Shown here one piece after another: positions 54,192 to 63,945 of a stretch of 64,000 nt of DNA. This DNA comes from Ichthyophis bannanicus (taxonomy: Eukaryota > Chordata > Amphibia > Gymnophiona > Ichthyophiidae), in the NCBI GenBank assembly GCA_033557465.1, contig CM066033.1:1305007519-1305071518 (forward strand), in the 5' to 3' direction. The notes beneath the pieces were generated by a model. That model did no database searches. It was given only the letters and a program-made list of their open reading frames with translations, and was not told the DNA's origin. Each line of letters starts with the position of its first letter. Position 1 is the first letter of the stretch. The translations under genes and the position numbers were made by a program.

Positions 54192-55224
54192 CTTTGGCTC
54201 CCTGGGGCCTACCTCAGGAAGTTGAGGAGGTTGTCCTAGCCTCTAGGAAACAGTCCACGAGGAAAACCTATGCTCTCAAGTGGAAGAGGTTTTCTGTGTG
54301 GTGTCACTTACGTACAGAGGATCCTTTCTCCTGTACTGTGCCAGTGGTGCTTTAGTATTTGCTGCACTTATCCAATCAGGGACTTAAGTCCAATTCTGTT
54401 CGGGTCCACCTCTCAGCTCTAGCAGCTCACCACTCATTGGTAGAGGGGCATTCTCTATCTGGTCACCCCTTGGTGTCCCGCTTTCTCAGGGGCTTGCTTT
54501 TGCTCAAGCCTCCCATCCGTCGTCCTGCCCCTGAGTGGGAGCTGAATGTGGTCTTGCAGCAGCTGACTTGCCCACCTTTTGAGCCGATGGCTACTTGTCC
54601 ACTTCGCTTCCTCTCCTGGAAGACACGCTTCCTAATAGCCCTTACCTTGGCTAGGCGAGTAAGTGAGCTTCAAGCCCTGGTCTGTGACAGGCCTTACACC
54701 AGGATTTACAGGAACAGGGTAGTCCTCAGGACTCATCCAAAGTTCCTCCCTAAGGTTGTCTCCTCTTTCCACCTCAATCAGGAGGTGGTTCTTCCAACAT
54801 TCTTCCCTAGGCCTCATGCTAGCCAGGCTGAAGCAGTCCTGCATACCCTGGACTGTAGGAGGGCCTTATCCTACCTGACCGTACGCAAGGACATAGAAGG
54901 GCTACTCAGCTCTTCGTATCCTTTGACCCCAATAAGTTGGGGTTGGCTGTGTCCAAGCGTACCTTGTCCATCTGGGTGGCTGACTGTATCACCTGGGCTT
55001 ACAAGGTGGCTGACCTTCCTTTGCAGGGTAGTGTCACGGCCCATCATGTCTTGGCAATGGCTGCCTCAGTGGCTTATCTCCGCTCTGTGCCCTTGGTAGA
55101 CATCTGCAGGGCTGCAACTTGGTCTTCAAGCCAGACTCTTGCAGCCCATTACTGCCTGGAGAGGGAGTCCCGTAGGGACAGTGCTTTTGGCAAAGCAGTT
55201 CTACGGAATCTCTTTGAGGTTTAG
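53771..55224 (+). pseudogene. Tyrosine recombinase of DIRS-B, inactivated
   Basis: Core-binding part ASRKQSTRKTYALKWKRF, then an in-frame TAG at 54353-54355. SNSVRVHLSALAAH and LARRVSELQAL follow (catalytic Arg). A frameshift at about 54890-54940 leads to LGLAVSKRTLSIWVADC, AHHVLAMAAS, ATWSSSQTLAAHYC and SRRDSAFGKA. In the His-x-x-Arg box the Arg is Leu (ttg at 55051-55053). With a stop, a shift and a lost catalytic Arg it could not recombine DNA. Confidence 0.88.
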
Positions 55225-55357
55225 GCAACTCCTGCCCTCCTGCCCTCTGTTGGGCTACTGGTGGAGGTTGTGTCCTTGAAAAGCCTTTACTGCTGAGACT
55301 AGAGGGAGTACTCTTGTTCAGCCTGGGTTCCTCGGTAGCCCAGAGCTAGGGAGTCAC

Positions 55358-55457
55358 CCATATGTGAGGACTGACTTCCTGCTTGGTCCTGGAGAAAGAG
55401 TAGTTACTCACCTGTAACAGGTGTTCTCCAGGAGCAGCAGAAATCGGTCCTCTCAAC
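55358..55457. repeat. DIRS-B internal complementary region
   Basis: Complement of the left end up to 55396 and of the right end from 55397. It includes cctgtaacagg and the reverse complement of the donor-like motif. Confidence 0.9.
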
Positions 55458-55720
55458 CCTCCCTCCCTCCCCTTGGAGTTGCAGTTGTACATAGTTTATT
55501 TTTTCATTTTTGTGTGCTGTTCTTAGCTATGTCATTTGACTGAGGTAAAATGGCACTTTTAGGCGGGAAGGGAACAGCGCATGTGTGTCTGCATTCCCAA
55601 AGGCTTTCATGGAAAGCTGGGGAAATGCTCCGCTGGGGCTTTGACGCCGATGACACCCATATGTGAGGACTGATTCCTGCTGCTCCTGGAGAACACCTGT
55701 TACAGGTGAGTAACTACTCT

Positions 55721-56040
55721 TTATGCTGTTTGGGGGCCCCAGGAAAGGTGAGGCGGCAGTGAAGGCGTCTATTTCCAGATGGATCAAAGAAGCTATTGTC
55801 TCAGCTTATATGTTACAGGGGCGTCAGGCTCTGGTGGGGTTGAGGGCTCATTCTACTAGGGTGCAGGCAGCTTCCTGGGTGGAACACAGTCTTGTCCTGC
55901 CAGAGGAAATCTGTAAGGCGGTGACGTGGTCGTCCCTGCATACTTTCAGTAAGCACTATCGGTTTGATGTCCTGGCGGCGAGGGATGCCTGTTTTGGATC
56001 AGCTGTGTTGCGTGCCGGCTGGCAGGGTCCCTCCCGTTAA
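55721..56040 (+). pseudogene. Tyrosine recombinase of DIRS-C1, C-terminal part
   Basis: Resumes after DIRS-B at ttatgctgtttggg. It encodes RAHSTRVQAASW (His-x-x-Arg present), AVTWSSLHTFSKHYRFD (Trp and the Tyr nucleophile) and RDACFGSAVLRAG before the stop. The colinear truncated copy is at 61.0-61.3 kb. Confidence 0.85.
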
Positions 56041-56069
56041 AACTGCTCTGGTACATCCCTGAGGTGGAG

Positions 56070-56160
56070 GACCAAACTGGAGGAACGATAAGGAAATAGT
56101 AATTACACTTACCTGGTAATTGTAGTTCCTTGAGTGACGACAGTTTAGTCCTCAATCCCG
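56070..56160. repeat. DIRS-C1 internal complementary region
   Basis: aactggaggaacgataagg is the left-end complement; ttacacttacctggtaattg onward is the right-end complement; the join lies near 56098. Confidence 0.85.
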
Positions 56161-56625
56161 CCCTCGGGGCTATTTTGCCTTGGCACACGTTCGGTCCTGA
56201 GGGGCGTTTGCACAGGTGAGTGTTACAGAATAAGAACCAGTTTTCAGGGTCACTCTACCTAGAGTGTCTGTTCCTTTCTCTTGCTGGCTGTTTGTGGCTC
56301 GGCGGGCGAGGGAGCTTTCATAGGAAAGTCGTATCCTTTTTGTCAATAGTTCACTGGGGCTGAAGAGGAATGCCAGCACGCTACTTCGTGATGCCAAGAT
56401 TTGATTGGTCCAGTCTCCAAGCTGCATGAGGAGGTGCACTACCCAGAGGTGGAGGAGTAAACTGTCGTCACTCAAGGAACTACAATTACCAGGTAAGTGT
56501 AATTACCATTTTTTGTGCAGAACTGATTTGCATGCTATTTGCTTATAGCATCGTTGTGCAAAAAGTTAGCGGTAAACTTGCCTTAGGAAACCCTGTGCTA
56601 GAACCTTTGCACAGGGTTTCTGCAT

Positions 56626-56745
56626 CTTCCTGTGTGTTCAGTTTTGGAGACTGTGCTTAAAGAAGGATATAGAGAGGTAGTCCTGAGAAAAGCAACCAAA
56701 ATAGGTTGGGTCTGCTCCAGATGAGCCTTCAACTAAATATGAAGA
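56626..56745 (+). mobile_element. CR1d, right part
   Basis: Continues the CR1 copy broken at 43614: tgtgttcagttttggagac, then agagaggtagtcctgagaaa-like RT C-terminal remains. Decayed. Confidence 0.7.
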
Positions 56746-57034
56746 TCATTTTAATAGGTTTAGTCGTGCTTTGAATGTCTGAAGACGTGTATGTGGATGT
56801 AGAAATCATGGACATATCTCCATAGCTATTCCACAAATGACGTTCGCAGATGTTTCTGGTGCAGGGACATCCAGATAGGCATGGGATGTGGCGTGGGTGT
56901 GTCTGGGGAGTGGCAGTGTACTTGCACGTCCCTGTTCGATCTCAAAAACGTTTCAAGAGTGTTTATACCTGCTCCAGGTGCGAATAGGCATCGGGAAAGT
57001 GCTTTTTTTCCACCTTAAAACATCCAGAGTGTGT
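56746..57034. other. Unassigned, no gene seen
   Basis: Repeated gacatc/gacgt phrases hint at a MITE, but I could not define its ends. Confidence 0.35.
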
Positions 57035-57135
57035 AGAGAAGATGGAGAATTAAGTGACTTGCTTAGATCACAAAGACCCACAGTGGGATTTGAACCCCGA
57101 CTAATCTGCTCTTAAGCCAGTACTCTAACCTGTTA
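57035..57135 (-). repeat. CORE/tRNA-type SINE fragment
   Basis: Carries ttaagtgacttgcttagat and gtgggatttgaacc, the reverse complement of a B-box-like ggttcaaatccc. Confidence 0.6.
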
Positions 57136-57190
57136 TGTTATGTTAGACGTCTTAGTTGTGAAATGCTGTCCTGGGGACATCTGTATAGAT

Positions 57191-57384
57191 CAGGGGTGGG
57201 AAATTCCTGCCCTCGTGCACCACAATCCAGCCTGGTTTTCATGATTGCCCTAATGAATATTCATGGACCTATTTCTATACAATGGATGGCAGTGGATGCA
57301 AATAGATCTCATGAATATTCATTACGGACATCATGAAAACCAGGCTGGATTGTGGTGCATGAGGGCTGGAATTGCCCACCCCTG
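57191..57384. mobile_element. hAT-type MITE, 194 bp, with 8-bp target duplication
   Basis: Ends are caggggtggg and cccacccctg. Terminal inverted similarity extends over about 75 bp, including caatccagcctggttttcat. Perfect 8-bp duplication gtatagat at 57183-57190 and 57385-57392. The length, the 8-bp duplication and the cagggg termini fit non-autonomous hAT elements. Confidence 0.92.
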
Positions 57385-57392
57385 GTATAGAT

Positions 57393-58449
57393 GATTGATA
57401 ACGTGCTTATTGGGCATATCCATGTTTCCGAAATCATGCGTAAATTTGCATGGGCCTGCTTTTTTTCCCCCCCCCCCCCCCGACATTCTGGCTTTGACAT
57501 CCCAGATTGTACTTGGATGTCCCATTTTGAAATGTGCCTCTTTCTCTATACTACAGGAGCGGGTGACAGACGTTTAAATACCTGAAAAATGTTAATGTAC
57601 AAGAAACAAGTCTTTGCTAAAGGAAAACCCCCGTGCTGTGTTTTGGGTGCCTGGGAGAGGCAGCCACTGGAGAATAAAGCAGGACAGAGCAGCCTCTTCC
57701 TAGGGGGCCGTTTGCAGTTTCTTTTTAATTTTAGTTTCAGTTAATTGGATTTCGGTTTGGTTTTATTTTATTTTAGTTCAAGTACTCTAGTGCTCTGTGC
57801 CTGAGCCTGTGGAGGTGCACTGTGCTGGGGATCCTTTTACCTACCTGGGTACAGATTGAGGGCATTCCTGGGGAGTGCCCCCACCCCTTCCCACCATACC
57901 GGCCAGACCGCAATGCCTGGTATAGGATGGTATCAAGGGGTGTGAACCCCACTTAATCCTTAAGCATTCCTTGTGCTATACAGCTCAAAACTGATTCAGT
58001 GCACAATGACTTGATGCAGACATATGGGAAAAGCCTAATCAGATAGGCCATTGTTTGTTGCTGGGCGGATTTCAGAGGGCCTTTGTGCCTGGTCAGGTGA
58101 TGTAAGTGGCAGTTGGTTGAGACATTGTTACTTTCTCCTGAGAAGGGTCAGATAAAAAGAGACAGAAATAAAGATGAGTGTGTTAAAAAAAAAAAAAAAA
58201 AAAGTGCTGCATATAGGTTTATAGCAGCTATAGCTTTGTGGAAAACAGGAAGTATCTGCATACAAGAAATGTATGTAATTTGAAAGATAGTCAGTGGATA
58301 GGACGCAAATGAAATCCTTCCATCTGTCTATGGTCAGTGAGTAACCTGACATGATCATCTCTTATCTCTTAGCCCAGATTATGTACTTATTAAATCTGTA
58401 ATATTGCTTGTAAGGGAAGCTGTACTCCCTTATAGCCATTTGTAGTAGT
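57393..58449. other. No gene recognised
   Basis: Holds a poly(C) run near 57466-57482 and a 19-nt poly(A) run at about 58185-58203. The latter could be the tail of a short retro-inserted sequence, but no upstream family is recognised and no duplication was found. Confidence 0.5.
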
Positions 58450-58460
58450 AGAAGAAAAAC

Positions 58461-60044
58461 GTGAGGGATCCAAGATGGCGACTTACAGAGACTGCTGAGC
58501 CTGAAGTTTGGCTTGGGAAAGTACCCCAGACTTCCCTGCCTGCTGCCTCTGCTTTACCTTTTTCTGGTCCATTGGATTTCTTCCTACATCCCGCTGGGCA
58601 GCCATAGAACGCAGGGGTGAGTAGCCTGGCTGAGAGTTTGCTGGAGCCGGTGTGCTCAGCGTCTCCCTCAGGCAGCCCCCGGACGCACGGAGACTTCTGA
58701 AGCAGGTGTGCTCGGGTACGCTCGGAGAGTGGAAGTGGAGGAGCTCTCTGGAGGTGGTGTGCCCACTGCTTCAATGGGGCCGATTCTGAGCGTGACCGCG
58801 AGGGTTGGAGTTTCCTCGCGAGATTCATCTAGTCCTGAGACGCCGCTCGGAGTGCAGTTGTTGACGGATGAGGCAAGGAGAACAGCTTCCTATCTTCCAC
58901 TGGACCCCACGATGGCAGCAATTGCAGTGGAGGCTGTAAGATGCTGCACCCTTTTCGTTCGAGTTGCAGCGACCGGAGCAGTTTACTTTGGAGGCAGTTT
59001 GGTCTGCTATTAAACAGGTGAGGCCATTATCCCTCAGGTTCAACTTTTGCAAGCCCAGGTGGTACAGAATGAGAAGGCCTGCTCTATGAATGTTGAGTCT
59101 ATTGAAACTCTTAGAACTTCTATTTCTGATTTCTCATTGAGAACTGACCGTTTGGAATCTCAAGCTGAGGCTGTGATGAAAGACTTTGGAAATGTGAGGA
59201 GTCGTTTGGAATATCTGGATAACCATTCAAGGCTGACCAATCGACGTTTGATCAGTTTTCCAAAAGTAACTGGTATTTCAGCTAAAGAGATGTTTAAAGG
59301 TTATTTGTTATATGTGCTTGGGGTTTCTCCTGAGCTTTGTCCACTGTTGGTTAAGATATTATATTCCTACTGGTCAAAAAGCCTTTTCTAATGCTGAGAT
59401 ACCTGGACCACAAATGGCTGATGTCTTAAATGTTGCTACTTTGTTAGAGAATTCAGATACGGAAATGACTGTTCCTGCTACATGTTTGGTAACTTTTGCC
59501 TTGGCATCAGATAAGGAATGGCTCCTTAAAATGTTTTTTAAGAAGAGGAATGTGCCTTTTAAGGGCTGCCTGGTCTGCATATTTCCTGATTTAGCTAGGG
59601 AAATCCAACGACGCAGGAAATAATTTTTACTTCTGTGCCCGAGGGTTTCTCAATTGGGTGGGCTTTTCTTTTTGAAGTACCCCTGCAAATGTCTTGTGAA
59701 ATTGGAAGGTATTTCCTATATTTTCTTTTTTCCATCTCAATTAATTTCTTTTCTGAATGCCCATGGGGTTACAGGTGGGGAGTCCGCCAATTGTTCTACT
59801 CCGCTTTAATTGGGAATATGGCTGATATTTGTCTCTGTATATTTCCTGTAAGAGTTTCATTTTGAGTGGTATTTTCCTGTTCATTTTTGGATCCCTCATT
59901 GTGGGCTAGAGCGGGGTTATCTGGTTAATTTTTTCTTGAGTGTTTTTCCCTTGTGTTTCAAGTCATTAGTTCCCCGATTTCCGTGCAAGTGATTGTATCC
60001 TTGTAACAAATTTGTATACTTATAAATATAAAATTTTAAAAAAA
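58461..60044 (+). mobile_element. HAL1-like (ORF1-only) L1 LINE derivative
   Basis: Flanked by an 11-bp duplication agaagaaaaac (58450-58460 and 60045-60055). It starts with the L1-like leader gggatccaagatggcgac, then an ORF1 remnant, then a 3' region ending in an A-rich tail aaaattttaaaaaaa. No ORF2 (endonuclease/RT) lies between. The whole unit is about 1.58 kb. Confidence 0.8.
58760..59623 (+). pseudogene. L1-type ORF1 protein remnant
   Basis: A coiled-coil-like stretch (59047-59230: SIETLRTSISDFSLRTDRLE) is followed by LEYLDNHSRLTNRRL, matching the LEN-x-SRR-x-N block. Next comes a YLLYVLGVSPELCPLL segment, and after a shift near 59375 the RRM-like end VTFALASDKEWLLKMFFKKR and IFPDLAREIQRRRK. 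L1 ORF1p is an RNA-binding trimer. A stop at 59011-59013 and a frameshift disable it. Confidence 0.78.
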
Positions 60045-60119
60045 AGAAGAAAAACTTAAACTTTACTCGGAGAATGTGTCAGTTTGATTGGATCAGGGCA
60101 AGGTCCATTTCATATCTTT

Positions 60120-61932
60120 AAGATACAACACTGCAGCGAGTGCAATGGCTAGAGGTGCACCGGGGATTTGTAATTCTGGTGCACCAGACTGGGTGAGGTG
60201 CCCATGGTATGCTGACCTGATTCAGATACTGGAAGATTGACTGAGGCTTCTGGTTGGAAGGACCTCGATGCAGGAGCCCGCTTCGCATGTCCCAGGTGGA
60301 TCAATTCTCGCTTATGGCATGGCTCTTGAAAGGGCGAGGTTGAAGAAGAAAGGATAATTAGGCTCAGAGATAGCAACCTTGCTACAAGCCCAGAGGTGGT
60401 CTACGAACCTGGCATGCATCTGCGTAGAGCTCATCTTTAAATCATGGTGCAGAGAGAGGCAGGCGCGCCCTTCCACTGCCTCTGTTCCGGACATCTTGGC
60501 GTTCTTGCAATCTGGCTTTGATAAGGGTCGAGCTGCCAGTTCCTTGAGGGTGCAACTGGCGGCGATTTCCGGTTATTGTGGGAAAGTCCACGGTGTTGGA
60601 TACACACCCAGACGTGCTGAGCTTTCTAGGGACTGTGACCCACGTCCGTCTGCCAAAGAGGGTAGTGGTACCGCCTTAGAATCTCAATCTGGTGCTGACT
60701 GGGGAATCCTTTGAGCCGTTGAGTTGAGCTTTCCTGAAGGATTTGACTCTGAAAATGCTATTCCTGGTGACTATTTGCTTGGCACGCAGGATTTCAGAGC
60801 ATCGGACCCTGTCATGCCAAGAGCCATTCTTTCTCCAAGGAGAAAGTGGTCCTGTGCCCGGTACCTTCATTTTTGCCCAAGGTGGTGTGAGCATTTCATG
60901 TAAATCAGGCCGTTTCCTTACCGGCTCTGCCGAGTGCAGATGTGGGCGAGAGTGGATATGGGCTCTGCCACTCCACAGCTGTGCCACTTGGATGCGAAGG
61001 TATGTGAAAAGGGCCATCATCCTTTTGGAGATCAGACCGTCTGGTTCTGTTTTTGGCAGGTCGCGCAAAGGTGAGGCAGCAGCTAAGCCTCCATTTCCAG
61101 ATGGATCAGTGAGGCAATCACATCTGCATACATCTTGAAGGGTAGAGCAGTGCCGGCAGGGTTGCAGACGCATTCAACGAGGGCTCAGGCAGCCTCGTGG
61201 GCAGAGTATAGTTTAGTTCCGCCGGTGGAGATCTGTAGGGTGGCATACTTTACCTGAACATTTTCGCCTGGATGTCCAGGTGGCGGGGGACGCTCGTTTC
61301 GGATCGGCAGTGCTTCAGGCTGGTTGTGCAGGTCCCTCCCGTTAATTTAACTGCTCTGATACATCCCAGAGGTGTAGGACTGGACTGGAGGGATGATAAG
61401 GAAAGAGAAATTAGACTAACTTGCTAATTGTGGTTCCTTGAGGAACTCCAGTCCAGTCCCGGAATCCTCCCTGAGTGCTTTCTGTGATAATCTATGCACA
61501 CCCTGGTCCTGAAGCTGGTTCCCTTGGTGGAGGAAATGGCCAGGGGGAGCCGGTGAGGGGTGTGTAATCAGTGTTTGGGGGCGGGGCAGTTGCTCACTTC
61601 CTGTTGGTTGGAGTTGCTGAGGCTCTCAACAGGCCTCCCCATCCTGGAAGGGGGGACGGGGTATCCTTTCCAGGGAGTGGAGGGGGTACTAGTTTATTTA
61701 GATGAAGTGTTTGTTGCATGTTTAGCTACTTATTTGTTGCTCCTCTGAGTCTCCTTTGTCAATAGGTACTGGGGCTGGTGGGTGGTGTCAGCTGCATATG
61801 TACACTAGTGTCATCAAAAAGATGACATGCTCAGTCTCCAAGCTGCTGGAAGAGGTACACTACCCAGAGGTGCAGGACTGGACTGGAGTTCCTCAAGGAA
61901 CAACAATTAGCAGGTAAGTCTAATTTCTCTTT
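60120..61932 (+). mobile_element. DIRS-C2: 5'-truncated copy of the DIRS-C lineage
   Basis: Homology to DIRS-C1 starts at the end of the methyltransferase-like region (ccatggtatgctgacctg at 60203 versus 49063). It runs through a decayed recombinase (ERARLKKK-like near 60330, LARRISEHRTL at 60779, QAASWAEY-like near 61190) and an ICR at about 61360-61460. It reaches the right inverted repeat with caggtaagt at 61911-61919. Everything 5' of the methyltransferase-like region is missing. Confidence 0.82.
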
Positions 61933-61933
61933 A

Positions 61934-62025
61934 AATGACTTGCCTAAGGCCACAAGGAGTGCTAGGGAATTGAACCTTGGTCTCTTGGTTACTAAGCCAG
62001 TGCTCTAACCATTAGGCTACTAATG
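61934..62025 (-). repeat. CORE/tRNA-type SINE fragment
   Basis: The blocks aatgacttgcctaaggccac and aaccattaggctact (complement of an A-box-like agtagcctaatgg) identify the family seen at 63.8 kb. Confidence 0.65.
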
Positions 62026-62049
62026 TGGGTTCCTGTGTGGAGGCCGTAA

Positions 62050-62700
62050 CATTTATTTATTTAACAAGTTTATTAATACCGCTTTATCATTTAATCAGTG
62101 GTTTACATTATAACATAAACTTGGTGATTACATTACAACAGGAACATTGAATTTGGAATATCCATTAACATTAATAACTTAGGTTGAGCATTGATTGTTA
62201 TGGAAGGGGTATGTGGTAGTGAGACATGCTTACATTGGGCTATGTAATGGTTTCAAAGTGTTCTGAAATTAGATATGTTTTTAGTTTCTTGCGGAAGTCT
62301 CAGATGTCTGTCGTAGCCTTGAGGTCTTATTTTCCATATTGATGGTGCAGATAGAGAGAATGCTCTGTTTCATGTCGTTTGTTTACTTTTTGTTTTAGTG
62401 TTGGGAATGATAAGTTGGTTTTTATTGTTGGCTGTCCTTGGTCTAGTTTCAGGTAATTTTGTACCAGAGATTGGAGTGTGTCCACAGTTGTGTGGTGTAG
62501 CATTTTGAAAATGAGTGTGTTGAATTTGATGCATGAATACATTGGGAGCCAGTGCAATTGCTTTAAGAGGGGAATTATGTGTTTGTCTTTGGGCCCCTGT
62601 TATAATTTGTGCTGCTATATTTTGGGCCATCTCTAGAGGGTATATTGCATGTTTTGGGAGTCCTTAATATATATCAGGTTGCAATAGTCTAGAAGTGAGA
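62050..62700 (-). mobile_element. L2-type LINE 3' end
   Basis: On the minus strand: broken ORF2 C-terminal remains (NIAAQIITGAQRQTHNSPL, then HWLPMYSCIKFNTLIFKML), a 3' UTR, and a taaataaata tail at the left edge. Confidence 0.82.
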
Positions 62701-62715
62701 CTATATTGTGTGTCT

Positions 62716-62826
62716 TTTGGGGAAACTGCTAGGTACGTATGACCTAGATTGGCCACTGTTGGAAACAGGGTACTGGGCTTGATGGACCTTGGTCTGACCC
62801 AGTATGGCATATCTTATGTTCTTATT
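62716..62826 (+). mobile_element. CR1 3' tail fragment
   Basis: Short tail with ggaaactgctaggta, gaccttggtctgacccagta and a final atgttctta. Confidence 0.88.
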
Positions 62827-63043
62827 CAAATCTAGTCTCAAAGCTTACCTTGTGGAGGCTACTTTCAAAATTTTAACTGTTTCTGCATAATAAATATGTT
62901 ACTTGTAGATTCTTTAGCCTTGAAGAAGTGATTAGTAGTTGTAGTAGTGAGTTAGGTATATGTGAGCAACAATGAACAAAACTCATTCACTTTTTATGAT
63001 CTGGGAACTAAAGGTCTGATATCTGGACGGTTACGGGGAGAAG

Positions 63044-63412
63044 CTATCTGGATAAGGGTGCTGAGCAAGACACACAGTACAGTGGCACTGCCCAGAGAGC
63101 ATTGCTGACTATCTACGTAGACTGTCCCAGCGCGATCCGGTTAGCGCCACTACCGCCCCTGCACTATCTGGAGAAGGGTGCTGAGCAAGACATACAGTAC
63201 AGTGGCACTGCCCAGAGAGCATTGCTGACTATCTACGTAGACTGTCCCAGCGCGATCCGGTTAGCGCCACTACCGCCCCTGCACTATCTGGAGAAGGGTG
63301 CTGAGCAAGACATACAGTATAGTGGCACTGCCCAGAGAGCATTGCTGACTATCTACGTAGACTGTGCCAGCGCGATCCGGTTAGTGCCAGTACTGCCCCT
63401 GCACTATCTATA
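63044..63412 (+). repeat. Tandem repeat, 120-bp unit, 3 copies
   Basis: Copies start at 63044, 63164 and 63284, the first two nearly identical and the third slightly diverged. Because 120 is divisible by three, a frame stays open across it (63102-63413) with an identical 40-residue repeat; this is not evidence of a gene. Confidence 0.95.
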
Positions 63413-63606
63413 AGCGATGGCACTTATTCAGCGTGCGCTTTTCAGCCTGCACTACTTAGGATAATTTAGGATGCCTGAAAGGGTAGTCTTGGCTGATTTC
63501 TGTATAGTGTTGGCTGAAAATTGTGGTCTCCAGTTAAGTGTTGGCACTTATCTCGTGGATATTTAGAGGCAACTAGTATCCGGATGCTGTCGCTGAATAT
63601 CTTGCT

Positions 63607-63945
63607 GATATTTATTTATTTATTTAGTATACATTTGTATACCGCTACTTCCAGCGATCAGCAGCGGTTTGATTACAGATTGGAAATTGTCAAATCATGA
63701 CAGGAAATTTTTGAGGTATAAACACATTGATTAGACAGGAAAGCACAGCACACAGAGAACTATTTTACAGGGAACATGGGCTATGGAGGGTTAAGTGGCT
63801 TGCCCAAGACCACAAGGAGCACTTGTGGGACTAGAAACCCCAGTCCTTCCGGCCCAAGTTTGCTGTCCTCCAGTGGGATTTGAACCCCCGACCTTCCGGC
63901 CCGAAGTACCTTGCCCCAACCACTAGGCCACTCCTCCACTCCATT
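63607..63945 (-). mobile_element. tRNA-headed CORE-SINE with L2-type tail
   Basis: On the minus strand: a tRNA-like head with tggcctagtggttgg (A box) and ggttcaaatccc (B box), a core with cttgtggtcttgggcaagcc, and a 3' end agcggtatacaaatg followed by taaataaataaataa. The tail matches the L2 LINE ends in this window, implying L2 mobilisation. The head is partly duplicated (two ggccggaagg blocks). Confidence 0.8.

Larger units (their letters stand above)
49953..55720 (+). mobile_element. DIRS-B: third DIRS type, inserted in DIRS-C1
   Basis: Left end ttcgccaggaccaagcagg, right end gtgagtaactactct. The inverted repeats centre on gtgtcatcggcgccgatga and its partner near 55640-55665. ICR at about 55358-55457 with the join at 55396/55397. 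It is related to lineage A but clearly diverged, and GC-richer. The RT polyprotein is intact; gag and recombinase are broken. Confidence 0.93.
44616..56505 (+). mobile_element. DIRS-C1: DIRS element of a second lineage, interrupted by DIRS-B
   Basis: The left inverted repeat, from about 44616 (atttccttatcgttcc onward), matches the right end at about 56340-56480 in reverse. Shared blocks are tgctggcattcctcttcagc and ggagactggaccaatcaaat. The ICR is at about 56070-56160 with the join near 56098. Gag-like, RT, RNase H, methyltransferase-like and recombinase regions follow in the same order as lineage A but with low protein similarity. Confidence 0.9.
43615..56625. mobile_element. TIR element (unassigned) enclosing DIRS-C1
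   Basis: Left end gggccgatgcagaaaacc, right end in reverse complement caggaagatgcagaaaccc; the shared gatgcagaaa block marks inverted termini. The element's own sequence is 43615-44615 and 56506-56625; everything between is later insertion. No transposase is visible, so it is probably non-autonomous. Confidence 0.6.

Noticed and set aside
58128..58210. Processed pseudogene ending in poly(A)
   Set aside because: A 19-nt A run exists, but no upstream coding similarity or flanking duplication was found.
63102..63413. Open frame of 103 codons with a 40-residue repeat
   Set aside because: It is produced by a 120-bp tandem repeat whose period is a multiple of three; no start context or family supports a gene.
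63880..63945. tRNA gene on the minus strand
   Set aside because: A- and B-box-like blocks are present, but no cloverleaf can be completed and the sequence continues into a CORE and L2 tail, so it is the SINE head.
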